Below are positions 9,579 through 18,205 of a stretch of DNA of 50,167 bases, one piece after another (position 1 is the stretch's first letter; the number at the start of each line of letters is the position of its first letter). The DNA is from SAR202 cluster bacterium. Its GTDB lineage: Bacteria > Chloroflexota > Dehalococcoidia > Lucifugimonadales > UBA6952. A program made the translations under genes and the position numbers. The DNA lies in NCBI GenBank assembly GCA_009392515.1, contig VFGE01000039.1:1-50167 (forward strand), read 5' to 3'. The notes beneath the pieces are model-generated. The model was not told the DNA's origin. It did no database searches and saw only the letters and a list, made by a program, of their open reading frames with translations.

Positions 9579-10399
9579 TACCTTCCCTCATATGTAGGTT
9601 TTCTTTTTTCACGGAAAGCCTGTACGCCTTCACGATGATCTTGCGATGTTAAAGTTATAGTTTCTGCAGCAGCAGCCATTTTCATGGCTGTTTCTAAATC
9701 AAATTCCAATCCTTTGTAAAGCATAAGTTTAGCAATGCGAATAGCTATTGGAGGACCATTTGCAATTCTAGTAGCCATATCCATAGTAAAGTTTTCTAAT
9801 TCATCTTCTTCAACTAGATGGTTGAGTAAACCGTGGTGTTTAGCTTCTTCTGCCTCCAAGAAATCCCCAGTAAACAATAACTCAGCAGCCTTTGATACAC
9901 TTCCTAAAGCCTTAGCATATAGCCAGGTGCCGCCATAGCCAGGAAATAATCCAATTCGAACAAAGGCAACCATAAACCTAGATTTAGGTGTACCTATTCT
10001 AATATCGCACGCACATGCTAAATCAAATCCAGCTCCTACTGCAGCTCCATTAACCATAGCAATTGTAGGTTTTTCCATCCGTTGGAGTCCAAGTATCATA
10101 GATTGAGCTGTCTTAAATCCTCTGCGAATTTCTTCCGCTCCTCTTTCACCTGAATGTGGTCCTTGATTATCACCACCTGCCATCCCTCCAGTATCAGCAC
10201 CAGAACAAAAACCTCTACCTTCCCCTGTTAGTATTAATACTCTTGCATCATCATTATCGGAAACTTTTTCAATTGCATCCACAAGCTCTAATCCCATTTC
10301 TCGAGTTATAGAGTTTAATTTTTCTGGTCGACGAAGGGTAAGTTTCGCAATCTTAGTTTCTGGATTTATATCTAATGAAATGTTGTTGTAATTTGCCAT
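9578..10399 (-). CDS. Enoyl-CoA hydratase/isomerase (crotonase family), paralogue 2
   Basis: A 273-residue crotonase-fold protein. Oxyanion-hole segments are clear: GRGFCSGADTGG near 62-72 and KPTIAMVNGAAVGAGFDLACACDIR at 110-134. At the first hydratase glutamate position the sequence reads MVAFVRIGLFPGYGGTW, with F/V at 146-147 instead of Glu, while the second is kept as E173 in KAAELLFTG. This pattern fits an isomerase, a dehydrogenase-associated or another non-hydratase crotonase better than a classical enoyl-CoA hydratase. It is the first gene of the operon with prs and secA. The ATG at 10399 has AAGGA upstream and a promoter-like TTGATT-N17-TAGAAT just before it. Confidence 0.87.
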   Translation of the reverse strand: MANYNNISLDINPETKIAKLTLRRPEKLNSITREMGLELVDAIEKVSDNDDARVLILTGEGRGFCSGADTGGMAGGDNQGPHSGERGAEEIRRGFKTAQSMILGLQRMEKPTIAMVNGAAVGAGFDLACACDIRIGTPKSRFMVAFVRIGLFPGYGGTWLYAKALGSVSKAAELLFTGDFLEAEEAKHHGLLNHLVEEDELENFTMDMATRIANGPPIAIRIAKLMLYKGLEFDLETAMKMAAAAETITLTSQDHREGVQAFREKRKPTYEGR

Positions 10400-10446
10400 T
10401 TGATAACATCCTTATACATTGGAATATAATTAAATAGAACCAATAT

Positions 10447-10475
10447 ATTCTACAGTGCTTAATGCGCTAAATCAA
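10447..10475 (-). promoter_or_regulatory. Sigma70-like promoter of the crotonase-prs-secA operon
   Basis: On the minus strand, TTGATT (10475-10470) and TAGAAT (10452-10447) are separated by exactly 17 nt. They lie 48 bp before the ATG at 10399, in the only gap upstream of the operon. This matches the housekeeping consensus at 9 of 12 positions. It was found by reading, without experimental support. Confidence 0.5.
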
Positions 10476-10496
10476 TCAAATGAGATGTTTTCAAAA

Positions 10497-11792
10497 TTAT
10501 TCAGATGGGTGGTGTATTTTATTCGGTGATTTGGCTAATAATATTACAAATGTTCCCATTAAAAACATTACTAACAACCCATTAAATGCTAAAGTGTAAG
10601 TTTTCATTGTGTCATAAATTAAACCAATAATAATTGGACCTAATGCTGATGCTCCTGTGGTAAAAGGTGTTAAAAAACCTCTAATAGAACCCACAAACTC
10701 TCTTCCGTAATAATCAGCCCAAGCAACATTGCTCAACACAATATGCCCTCCTACACAAATACCATAAATTACAGCAAATAATAAAAGCATAAATACTGAA
10801 GTTGCAAAGAATTGTAATATAGCTAATCCTATTGCACAGCCTATATACAAAATAGCCATACAGTACTTAACTTCGATTTTTTCTACTAAAAACCCCCATA
10901 CTAATCTCCCACAAGAAGCAGTAACAGCATGAACGCTTAACACTAAAGCTGCGACACCAGTTGAAAAACCATGATCCGTAATATAACTAAATTCGTGAAC
11001 TACCACGGAGGCAACACCAACACCACCAATAAGCATAGAAAATGTTAATATCCAGAGAGTATTGGTTTTTAATGCTTCGCTTAATGTCCATGATTTATCA
11101 GTGATATGTTTTTTATTATTCGATAAGTTAGACTCTATTTCAGATTGAGTTTTAGCGCCATCTGGTAACAGTCCTATATCTTCTGGTTTTCTAACCATTA
11201 ACGTGGAAACGGGGAAAAGTAAAAAGAAAAATATAACAGATATTAAAATCCAACCCATACGCCAACTTGAATTTAGAATAACCAACCCTACAATAGGCGC
11301 TAGGATTGCACCAGCAGCTGTATTGCCCATTGTGCTAAATGCAGTTGCTCTTCCTCGATATTTGATAAACCATTTCAAAACTGTGGCATTTGCGACGACC
11401 CCTCCCATTCCTGCACCACCAGCAAGCCCAACTAAAATAAATGCTAAATAAAATTGCCAAACTGTATGTACTTGAGTTAATAGTAAACATGCTATTCCTC
11501 CAGCAATTGAAGAGGTCACCATGATTAATTGAGGCCCTTTATTATCTACATATTTACCCAAGAAGGGAGCTAACCCCGCTGTTACAAACGTTCTTAGAGT
11601 AAGAGCACCAATTAATGTAGATCGACTCCAGCCTAAATCTTCGGACATAGGCTTTAAGAAAACACCAAAAGTAAAACTCTGCATACCTCCACCTGCAAAA
11701 GAGCCTAAAAAAGCACCTAATACTATTATCCACCCATAAAAAAAAGGAGTTTTACTATCTACTAATTGATATCTGTTTTTCTTTATCTTCAA
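10497..11792 (-). CDS. MFS transporter (oxalate/formate or monocarboxylate type)
   Basis: A 431-residue major facilitator with about 12 hydrophobic helices and a polar central loop (residues about 205-235). Motifs fit the OFA/monocarboxylate-like branch: FYGWIIVLGAFLGSFAGG in helix 1, SEDLGWSRSTL after it, GKYVDNKGPQ in the first cytoplasmic loop, and DIGLLPDGA before the central loop. It probably moves an organic acid by proton coupling; the substrate is unknown. The start appears to be TTG at 11792 with no good Shine-Dalgarno, and no in-frame ATG lies upstream before a stop. Helix 1 follows directly, so the reading is complete. It is divergent from the thiolase and similar in layout to the MFS gene at 38677. 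Confidence 0.85.
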   Translation of the reverse strand: MKIKKNRYQLVDSKTPFFYGWIIVLGAFLGSFAGGGMQSFTFGVFLKPMSEDLGWSRSTLIGALTLRTFVTAGLAPFLGKYVDNKGPQLIMVTSSIAGGIACLLLTQVHTVWQFYLAFILVGLAGGAGMGGVVANATVLKWFIKYRGRATAFSTMGNTAAGAILAPIVGLVILNSSWRMGWILISVIFFFLLFPVSTLMVRKPEDIGLLPDGAKTQSEIESNLSNNKKHITDKSWTLSEALKTNTLWILTFSMLIGGVGVASVVVHEFSYITDHGFSTGVAALVLSVHAVTASCGRLVWGFLVEKIEVKYCMAILYIGCAIGLAILQFFATSVFMLLLFAVIYGICVGGHIVLSNVAWADYYGREFVGSIRGFLTPFTTGASALGPIIIGLIYDTMKTYTLAFNGLLVMFLMGTFVILLAKSPNKIHHPSE

Positions 11793-12033
11793 TATTTGTA
11801 AGTTAAATATTTTTATATAAATATTTAATAGTTTATATTAATATGTGTTAAAAAATAACAAATGTTCGTTCTTTAAATTCAATTATTAATAGTAATTTAA
11901 TCTAATAGGTAATACGAGAATTTAAATTTAGAGAATATCTATACGTGCGAAGAAACATATTAATTCTATTTCTACTTGAATTGATCATCTATATATGTTT
12001 TTATATACCTAATAATAGATAAGGAGTTTATTT
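11793..12033. other. 241-bp divergent intergenic region
   Basis: Very AT-rich spacer between the minus-strand MFS gene and the plus-strand thiolase. Besides the thiolase promoter listed separately, I see no hairpin with a T tract, no RNA gene and no ORF of note. The short palindromic AT stretches are what such base composition gives by chance. Confidence 0.5.
11981..12009 (+). promoter_or_regulatory. Sigma70-like promoter upstream of the thiolase
   Basis: TTGATC at 11981-11986, a 17-nt spacer, and TATACC at 12004-12009. Transcription would start near 12016, just before the AAGGAG at 12021-12026 and the ATG at 12034, giving a very short leader. The match to consensus is good but not tested. 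Confidence 0.45.
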
Positions 12034-13218
12034 ATGGATAACGCAGTAATAGTTAGTGGTGCACGAACCCCAATAGGACGATATGGTGGTGCATTTAAAT
12101 CTTTGAAAGCTTCTGATTTAGGTTCAATAGCCATTAAAAGTGCAATTGAACGATCTGGTATAACAGCATCTGATGTAGAGGAAGTAGTATTAGGTAATGC
12201 TCTTCAAACAGATGAAGCAGGTTATGCAGCTCGTATGGCTTCATTAAAATCCGGAATTTCATATGAAGTTCCAACTATTGCTATAAATCGACAATGTTCT
12301 TCAGGTTTAGAAGCAATTAATATTGCTGCACAAATGATCATTTCTGGTGCTATTGATATAGCTGTTGCAGGCGGTATAGAACATATGTCAGGTGCTCCTT
12401 ACTTGATGAGGAATGTTCGATGGGATGGTTTGAGAATGGGAGATGGGAAACTTCAAGACTCATTGATTGAAGGTTTAAATTGCCCCGCTAATCAATACCA
12501 TATGGGAGTTACTGCTGAAAATGTAGCACAAGAATTTGAAGTCTCTAGAATTGACCAAGACGAATTAGCTGTACTGAGTCATCAGAGAGCAGTTAAAGCT
12601 ATAGAGAATGGTCGTTTTGATAAATATTTAGTATCTGTTGAGGTACCTCAAAGGAGAGGTGATCCCGTATTAGTTTCTACTGATGAACAGCCACGTGCTG
12701 ATGCTAGCTTCGAGTCCTTATCAACATTAAAACCGGTCTTTCGTGAAAATGGTACTGTGACAGCAGGAAATTCCTCTGGAATCAATGATGGTGCAGCTGC
12801 AGTTGTTATAATGTCAGAATCAAAGGCACAAGAATTAGGTTTAAAACCAATAATGAAATGGGTTAATAGATCAGTCGCTGGAGTAGAACCTTCATTAATG
12901 GGTACTGGTCCGGTTCCAGCAGTACAAAAATTAATTAAGAAAACAGGAATTAATATTGGAGATATAGACCTAATTGAGTTAAATGAAGCTTTCGCCTCAC
13001 AAGCACTGTATTGTATGAGAGAGTTAGATTTAGATATTGATGTTACTAATGTTAATGGAAGTGGTATCTCATTGGGACATCCAGTTGGAGCTACAGGTGC
13101 AATAATGACAGTTAAATTGATGGAAGAAATGGAATATCGTGATATTAATATCGGTTTAGCAACGATGTGTGTAGGTGGTGGACAGGGTTGTGCAACTATA
13201 TTTGAACGTTTGAATTAG
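12034..13218 (+). CDS. Acetyl-CoA C-acyltransferase (thiolase)
   Basis: A 394-residue thiolase that condenses two acyl-CoA units or cleaves a 3-ketoacyl-CoA. All catalytic features are present: nucleophile C88 in NRQCSSGLEA, NEAFASQ, H349 in GHPVGATGA, and C379 in MCVGGGQG. Length and motifs match acetyl-CoA acetyltransferases of the PhbA/AtoB/FadA group. The start is supported by AAGGAG 7 nt upstream. It is followed 14 bp later by MmgE/PrpD and probably co-transcribed. With the crotonases it could complete a beta-oxidation-like route, though no acyl-CoA or hydroxyacyl-CoA dehydrogenase is in this window. Confidence 0.94.
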   Translation: MDNAVIVSGARTPIGRYGGAFKSLKASDLGSIAIKSAIERSGITASDVEEVVLGNALQTDEAGYAARMASLKSGISYEVPTIAINRQCSSGLEAINIAAQMIISGAIDIAVAGGIEHMSGAPYLMRNVRWDGLRMGDGKLQDSLIEGLNCPANQYHMGVTAENVAQEFEVSRIDQDELAVLSHQRAVKAIENGRFDKYLVSVEVPQRRGDPVLVSTDEQPRADASFESLSTLKPVFRENGTVTAGNSSGINDGAAAVVIMSESKAQELGLKPIMKWVNRSVAGVEPSLMGTGPVPAVQKLIKKTGINIGDIDLIELNEAFASQALYCMRELDLDIDVTNVNGSGISLGHPVGATGAIMTVKLMEEMEYRDINIGLATMCVGGGQGCATIFERLN

Positions 13219-13232
13219 TTAAGGTTAAAGTT

Positions 13233-14570
13233 ATGAGTACAACCAAAGAAGTAGCAAAATTTGTATTAGATTTGGATTTTGAATCATTAGATTCAGATGT
13301 TATAAATGCAGGTAAGAAAGCATTTATAAACTTTTTAGCTGTTTCAATATATTCGTCAACTGATCCAACTTTACAAATATTATTAGAATTATTTAATGAA
13401 AACACAAATAAACAATTCGCTTCTATAATTGGGACTAATATAAAAAGTAACTTAGACAATGCAACTTTAGCAAATGGTTATCTTGGACATTTAGAAGATT
13501 TTGATGACACCCACTTTCCCACAATCATCCACCCTTCTTCCCCTACTTTTCCTTCGGCTCTAGCTTTAGCGGAAAATATGGGTAAAAGCGGCAAAGAATT
13601 CCTACTTGCTTCCATATTGGGTATAGAAATTTGTTGTCGTGTAGGTGTTGCAATGCATCCGTCTCATTATGATCAAGGATGGCATATAACAGGAACTACT
13701 GGTGTGTTTGGCTCAGCAATCGCATCGGCAAGTTTACTAAATCTAAATCAATTACAGTTGCAAAATTGTTTGGGTATAGCAGGAACACAAGCCGCTGGTG
13801 TTCGAGAAGTTTTTGGAACTATGTCTAAGCCATTTCATGCAGGACGTTCTTCTCAATCTGGATTATTGGCAGCTAACCTTGCTTCAAAAGGATTTACTTC
13901 AGCTACGAATATTTTTGAAGGGAGAAGAGGGTTTTTTGATGTTCTTGCTCCGGAGTATGACTTAAATATATTAACGAACAACTTGGGTTCTAAATGGGAA
14001 ATATTCCAAAATGGACTTAAGCCTTATGCTTGTGGCGTTGTAAACCATCCACTAATTGATGCAATGATAAAGTTTAAAAATGAGAATCAATTTACTATAA
14101 ATAATATTAAAAGTATTAAAGCTTATGTACATTATTTAGTTCCAGAGTTAGTTGGGCATAAACAGCACCCTACTATTGGATTGGAAGGAAAATTTTCATT
14201 TCATCATAGCATGGCTGTAGGTTTGTTGTATGGCCGTGCTACCCCGTTGGAATATACTGATGATATTGTTAAAGATTCTGATGTTGAAAAATTAAGAAAT
14301 ATAATTGAATGTGAAATTCGCGAAGACTTCACTGAAGAACAGGCAATTGTTGAAGTTACTTATACTGACAATACTGTTGCTGTTGTAGAAGTGGGAAGTT
14401 GTTCTGGATCACCAGAAAATCCATTAACCGACAAACAATTAACTGACAAATTTAACATATTGGTTCAAGAAACTCTTGGTGAAAAAAAGACTGAGCAATT
14501 ACTTGATGTGCTTTGGAATCTTGAGGAAGTTGATAATGTGGCATCGATCTTTCCTATGATGCTTATTTAA
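13233..14570 (+). CDS. MmgE/PrpD family protein
   Basis: A 445-residue member of the 2-methylcitrate dehydratase/cis-aconitate decarboxylase/iminodisuccinate epimerase superfamily. Recognisable stretches are the N-terminal helical domain with ANGYLGHLEDFDDTHFPTIIHPSSP near 80-105, DQGWHITGTTGVFGSAIAS near 145-165, GTMSKPFHAGRSSQSGL near 195-210, and the KPYACGVVNHPLIDA segment near 267-281. The HxDD-like segment is EDFDDTHF. Members vary widely in reaction (dehydration, decarboxylation, epimerisation), so the name should stay general. Start ATG 13233 has AAGG 9-10 nt upstream. It lies immediately after the thiolase, suggesting organic acid or acyl-CoA metabolism. Confidence 0.9.
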   Translation: MSTTKEVAKFVLDLDFESLDSDVINAGKKAFINFLAVSIYSSTDPTLQILLELFNENTNKQFASIIGTNIKSNLDNATLANGYLGHLEDFDDTHFPTIIHPSSPTFPSALALAENMGKSGKEFLLASILGIEICCRVGVAMHPSHYDQGWHITGTTGVFGSAIASASLLNLNQLQLQNCLGIAGTQAAGVREVFGTMSKPFHAGRSSQSGLLAANLASKGFTSATNIFEGRRGFFDVLAPEYDLNILTNNLGSKWEIFQNGLKPYACGVVNHPLIDAMIKFKNENQFTINNIKSIKAYVHYLVPELVGHKQHPTIGLEGKFSFHHSMAVGLLYGRATPLEYTDDIVKDSDVEKLRNIIECEIREDFTEEQAIVEVTYTDNTVAVVEVGSCSGSPENPLTDKQLTDKFNILVQETLGEKKTEQLLDVLWNLEEVDNVASIFPMMLI

Positions 14571-14589
14571 GTATTGTTAAACAATAATT

Positions 14590-15777
14590 TTATTTTATAG
14601 CTTTTTGAAATGCTGCTTCAAAACCAGGTATTGATCCTTCTAATTCATCCTGAGTTACGCAGTATGAGATCCTGAAATATCCTTGCTTGCCAAAAGCCGA
14701 CCCAGGTACTACTAGGACATTTTGTTCTTTTAATAATTGGATAAAATCTCTATCATTTATTAAAGGCGATTTAGGGAACATATAAAATGCACCCTCAGGC
14801 TTTTTTACTTCATATCCTATGTTAGATAATGCATTGAATAAAAAATCCCTTTTTTGAGTATACCCTGTTATATCTACTGTGATATTTTGTAAATCCCCAA
14901 CAATATTTTGCATTAATGCTGGTGCATTAACAAAACCAAGTGTTCGGTTACAAAAAATCATACCATCAATTAGGGTTTCTGCATCTTTTAATAGAGGATT
15001 AACCGCTATATACCCAATGCGCTCTCCAGGTAAACCCAGATCTTTTGCATGTGACGTTGCAACTATTGTTCGATCATGAAATTTATATAAAAAAGGATAT
15101 TCTTTGTCGTCATAAATTATTTTTCTATAAGGTTCGTCGCTAATAATAAATATATTAATATTTAATTCTTTTTCCTTTTCATGTATGACATTAACAATAT
15201 CCTGTATAACTTCAGGAGGATAAATTACTCCAGTTGGGTTGTTTGGAGAATTAATAATTATTGCCTTAGTATTTTGTGTAATAGTTTTTTTAAGTTCATT
15301 AATATTTGGATAAAAATTATCATCACAATCTACTATAAATGATTCTCCATTATGATTATCAATATAAAAACGGTATTCTACAAAATAGGGATTAAGAATA
15401 ATAACATTGTCTCCATCATTTAATAATGTTTTTAAGACAACATTGAGAGCACCTGCTGCGCCACAAGCCATAATTATATTGTTTTCTGAAAATTCTAATT
15501 TAGTTTCTTTGCTCAAGTTGTCGGCAATTGATTTCCTTGTAAATTGATAACCGGAATTAGGCATGTATCTATGAATTCCATTAGGGCGTGTATGAACTAT
15601 ATTTTGAAGCGCAGAGTAAAATTCATCAGGAGGCTCAATTATTGGATTTCCTAAAGAAAGATCAAATACATTTTCGGCGCCATATTTTTGCTTCATGATA
15701 GCACCCTCCTCAAACATCTTTCGGATTTCTGAACCTTGTTCAAGAAAGCTATTAATCTTTTTAGAAACGTATCCCAT
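14590..15777 (-). CDS. Class I/II PLP-dependent aminotransferase
   Basis: About 395 residues, fold type I aminotransferase of the aspartate/aromatic group. Motifs: DLSLGNP near the N terminus, GAAGALNVVLKTLL (cofactor phosphate loop), NSPNNPTGVIYP near 177-187, ISDEPYRKI with the Asp that pairs with the PLP ring, K245 in SHAKDLGLPGERIGY as the Schiff-base lysine, and a C-terminal FRISYC with the carboxylate-binding Arg. I prefer ATG 15777 because AGGTG precedes it; a GTG at 15783 would add two residues. It converges with MmgE/PrpD and is divergent from purA. Substrate is uncertain. Confidence 0.92.
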   Translation of the reverse strand: MGYVSKKINSFLEQGSEIRKMFEEGAIMKQKYGAENVFDLSLGNPIIEPPDEFYSALQNIVHTRPNGIHRYMPNSGYQFTRKSIADNLSKETKLEFSENNIIMACGAAGALNVVLKTLLNDGDNVIILNPYFVEYRFYIDNHNGESFIVDCDDNFYPNINELKKTITQNTKAIIINSPNNPTGVIYPPEVIQDIVNVIHEKEKELNINIFIISDEPYRKIIYDDKEYPFLYKFHDRTIVATSHAKDLGLPGERIGYIAVNPLLKDAETLIDGMIFCNRTLGFVNAPALMQNIVGDLQNITVDITGYTQKRDFLFNALSNIGYEVKKPEGAFYMFPKSPLINDRDFIQLLKEQNVLVVPGSAFGKQGYFRISYCVTQDELEGSIPGFEAAFQKAIK

Positions 15778-15885
15778 AAGCACCTGTAATTTTAGTTATT
15801 AAAGAAATTTATCATTAAAAAGATTACTAATCAACCTTTCCTATAATTACATCAATAGTATGTACTTTAATTAATTTGTCTCCTC

Positions 15886-15894
15886 TGATATACT
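15886..15894 (+). promoter_or_regulatory. Extended -10 promoter of the purA operon
   Basis: TGATATACT is an extended -10 element (TGn plus TATACT) about 42 bp before the purA ATG, with no strong -35. Equivalent TGn elements stand before rpiB (30188-30196), the flavin oxidoreductase (32072-32080) and ligA (49514-49522), which supports it being real. Confidence 0.42.
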
Positions 15895-15936
15895 CTCCAA
15901 GCGTCTATAAATTTCAACTCAAATGATAGGAGACCT

Positions 15937-17250
15937 ATGCCCGGAATTGCAGTTATCGGAGGCCAATGGGGTGACGAAGGTAAAGGAAAGATTATTGATT
16001 ATCTAGCTGAGAAAACTCAATATGTTGTTAGATATTCTGGTGGTAATAATGCCGGCCATACAGTAATTAATTCTGAAGGAGAATTCGCTTTAAATTTAAT
16101 TCCATCTGGCATCTTTTGGCAAAATGTAACTCCAGTAATCGGTAACGGTTTAGTTGTGGACCCAGAGGTCGTAACTCAAGAAATATTTGGACTTCAAGAT
16201 AGAGGTATAAATACTGAAAAATTGATTATTAGTGATCGAAGTCACGCAATAATGCCTTATCATATTTTATTGGATCAACTTGAAGAGCAATCAAAGGGTA
16301 ATAACGCTATTGGAACAACAGGAAAAGGAGTTGGCCCAGCCTATGTAGATAAAATTTCCCGTATAGGAATTCGTATAGGAGAATTAGCTAATTTGTATAA
16401 TGATCCATCTTCTTTAGATAGTTTTGTTATAAAATTAACAAATATCCTAACAATTAAAAATAATATTATTACTAAAATATATAATTCCGATCCTATAGAA
16501 TTAGAACCTTTGTTAGAACAATGTAAAATATGGGGCGAAAGATTATCGACATATGTATTTCAAACTGATCATATATTGCATGATGCCCTAGAACGTGGCG
16601 AAAACGTATTGTTCGAGGGGGCACAAGGAGCATTGTTAGATATCGATCATGGTACTTATCCTTTTGTAACATCATCTTCTCCAACTATTGGGGGAGTGTT
16701 TACAGGTACCGGAGTGCCATATACTGCTATCGATGAAGTTGTTGGTGTTTTCAAAGCCTACACTACGAGAGTAGGTTCTGGACCAATGGTAACTGAACTA
16801 CATGATACAGTTGGAGAACATATTCGAGAAAAAGCAAAAGAATATGGGACTACTACAGGGAGAGCGAGAAGAGTTGGATGGTTTGATGCTGTTGCTGCCA
16901 GATTTTCAGCACATATTAATGGTTTTACATCGATTGTTTTAACCAGATTAGATGTTTTAGATGGATTTGATGAATTAAAGATTTGCAATAAATATCAATT
17001 TGGTGATAAAACTATTTCAGATTTCCCTACAGACAATTCAACATTAAATAGATGTCAACCGATCTACGAAACATTACCAGGGTGGTCTGATCCGACGGCA
17101 TCTATGACTGGTTTGGATAACTTTCCAATCAATGCTTTGGAGTATGTGAAAACTCTAGAAAAATATATTGGGGTACCGATAAAAATAATTTCCACCGGTC
17201 CTCAAAGAGAAGAAACTGTATTAGTAGAAAGTTTTGTGAATGAAATTTAA
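15937..17250 (+). CDS. purA: Adenylosuccinate synthetase
   Basis: Catalyses the GTP-dependent condensation of IMP and aspartate, the first committed step to AMP. The 437 residues match the family. Motifs: the N-terminal P-loop GGQWGDEGKGKIIDYL with the catalytic Asp, NNAGHT, the IMP-binding IGTTGKGVGPAYVDK, EGAQGALLDIDHGTYPFVTSS, and TTGRARRVGWFDAVA. Start ATG has AGGAG upstream. It appears to lead a seven-gene operon: the next gene follows after 9 bp, and the later ones are separated by 25 bp or less or overlap. Housekeeping purine synthesis is thus transcriptionally tied to a catabolic set (FAH, MaoC, PIG-L). Confidence 0.98.
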   Translation: MPGIAVIGGQWGDEGKGKIIDYLAEKTQYVVRYSGGNNAGHTVINSEGEFALNLIPSGIFWQNVTPVIGNGLVVDPEVVTQEIFGLQDRGINTEKLIISDRSHAIMPYHILLDQLEEQSKGNNAIGTTGKGVGPAYVDKISRIGIRIGELANLYNDPSSLDSFVIKLTNILTIKNNIITKIYNSDPIELEPLLEQCKIWGERLSTYVFQTDHILHDALERGENVLFEGAQGALLDIDHGTYPFVTSSSPTIGGVFTGTGVPYTAIDEVVGVFKAYTTRVGSGPMVTELHDTVGEHIREKAKEYGTTTGRARRVGWFDAVAARFSAHINGFTSIVLTRLDVLDGFDELKICNKYQFGDKTISDFPTDNSTLNRCQPIYETLPGWSDPTASMTGLDNFPINALEYVKTLEKYIGVPIKIISTGPQREETVLVESFVNEI

Positions 17251-17259
17251 GGAGGCTAT

Positions 17260-18180
17260 ATGAAACTATTATTATTTGATGATTATCAATTAGGTGTATT
17301 GAATAAAGATGGAAATGTTGTAAATGTATCTCAAGAAATTGAAAACTTTGAAAAAATGCCTCCAAATTTGCGAGTTGTTGAAGTCATAAATAATTGGTCT
17401 AAATACCAATCTAAATTTAATGATTGTATTGAAAAAAATGCTGGTACGGATTTATCTGGGCATAAAATTCGACCCCCTTTACCTAAGCCTGGGAAAATGG
17501 TTTGTATGGCAGTAAATTATATGGAAAATGGCACTAGGAGTGAACCTGCCCCTATAAATGCTTTCCTCAAGTCTCCAAATTCAGTTATTGGGGATGGCGA
17601 TACTATTGAAATGTCAGAACAAGATGCCATTGTTTTTGAGCATGAAGCAGAATTAGCAATGATTATTGGCAAAGAAGCAAAAAATGCCAAACAAGACGAC
17701 TGGAGAGATTATATATTTGGTTATATGAATTTTATCGATGTGTCTTCGCGAGGCTTAGGAGCCCCACCTATGGACAGTTTTTTTGCTATGAAATCACCTA
17801 ATACTTCTGCTCCTATGGGACCATTTATTGTTACCGCCGACGAGATTCCAGACCCATTGAATTTGGATGTCAAGTTATGGGTAAATGGGAAATTGCGACA
17901 AGATTACCATACGAGTGATATGGCGCATAAAATACCTCGTTGTATTGAATGGACTTCATCAATTACTAAATTAAACCCAGGGGATATTGTTCCTACAGGA
18001 ACTAATCATAGAGGATTAGGTCCTATTCATGACGGGGATAAAATCGAAATGGAAATTGAAAATATGGGGAAACTTACTGTATTCGTTAAAGATTCTTTAA
18101 AACGCCAATGGGCGGACGAAACAAGGCTTGAGCGACAAGAAAGAGGAGAACAGGAGACTATGGCTCCCCGAATTAAGTAA
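17260..18180 (+). CDS. Fumarylacetoacetate hydrolase (FAH) family protein, paralogue 1
   Basis: A 306-residue FAH-fold enzyme. The family cleaves C-C bonds in 2,4-diketo acids, or acts as ureidoglycolate lyase, decarboxylase or dehydratase. Metal ligands are present: E129 and E131 in EHEAELAMIIGK and D160 in NFIDVSSRG; K178 is retained. The segment after this lysine reads KSPNTSAPMGP, where both other copies here and most relatives have KSxDTFGPxGP; the aspartate becomes Asn and the aromatic residue is lost, so substrate or reaction may differ. The start has a strong AAGGAGG. It is followed by a close paralogue after 25 bp; both begin MKLLLFD and carry the shared NAFLKSP segment. Confidence 0.9.
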   Translation: MKLLLFDDYQLGVLNKDGNVVNVSQEIENFEKMPPNLRVVEVINNWSKYQSKFNDCIEKNAGTDLSGHKIRPPLPKPGKMVCMAVNYMENGTRSEPAPINAFLKSPNSVIGDGDTIEMSEQDAIVFEHEAELAMIIGKEAKNAKQDDWRDYIFGYMNFIDVSSRGLGAPPMDSFFAMKSPNTSAPMGPFIVTADEIPDPLNLDVKLWVNGKLRQDYHTSDMAHKIPRCIEWTSSITKLNPGDIVPTGTNHRGLGPIHDGDKIEMEIENMGKLTVFVKDSLKRQWADETRLERQERGEQETMAPRIK

Positions 18181-18205
18181 ATATATAACATATGGAGTTT
18201 ATCTT

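Noticed and set aside
18128-18205. Longer start of FAH paralogue 2 inside paralogue 1
   Set aside because: The extra 26 residues match nothing in the family, while ATG 18206 has a good ribosome-binding site and gives the same beginning as paralogue 1.
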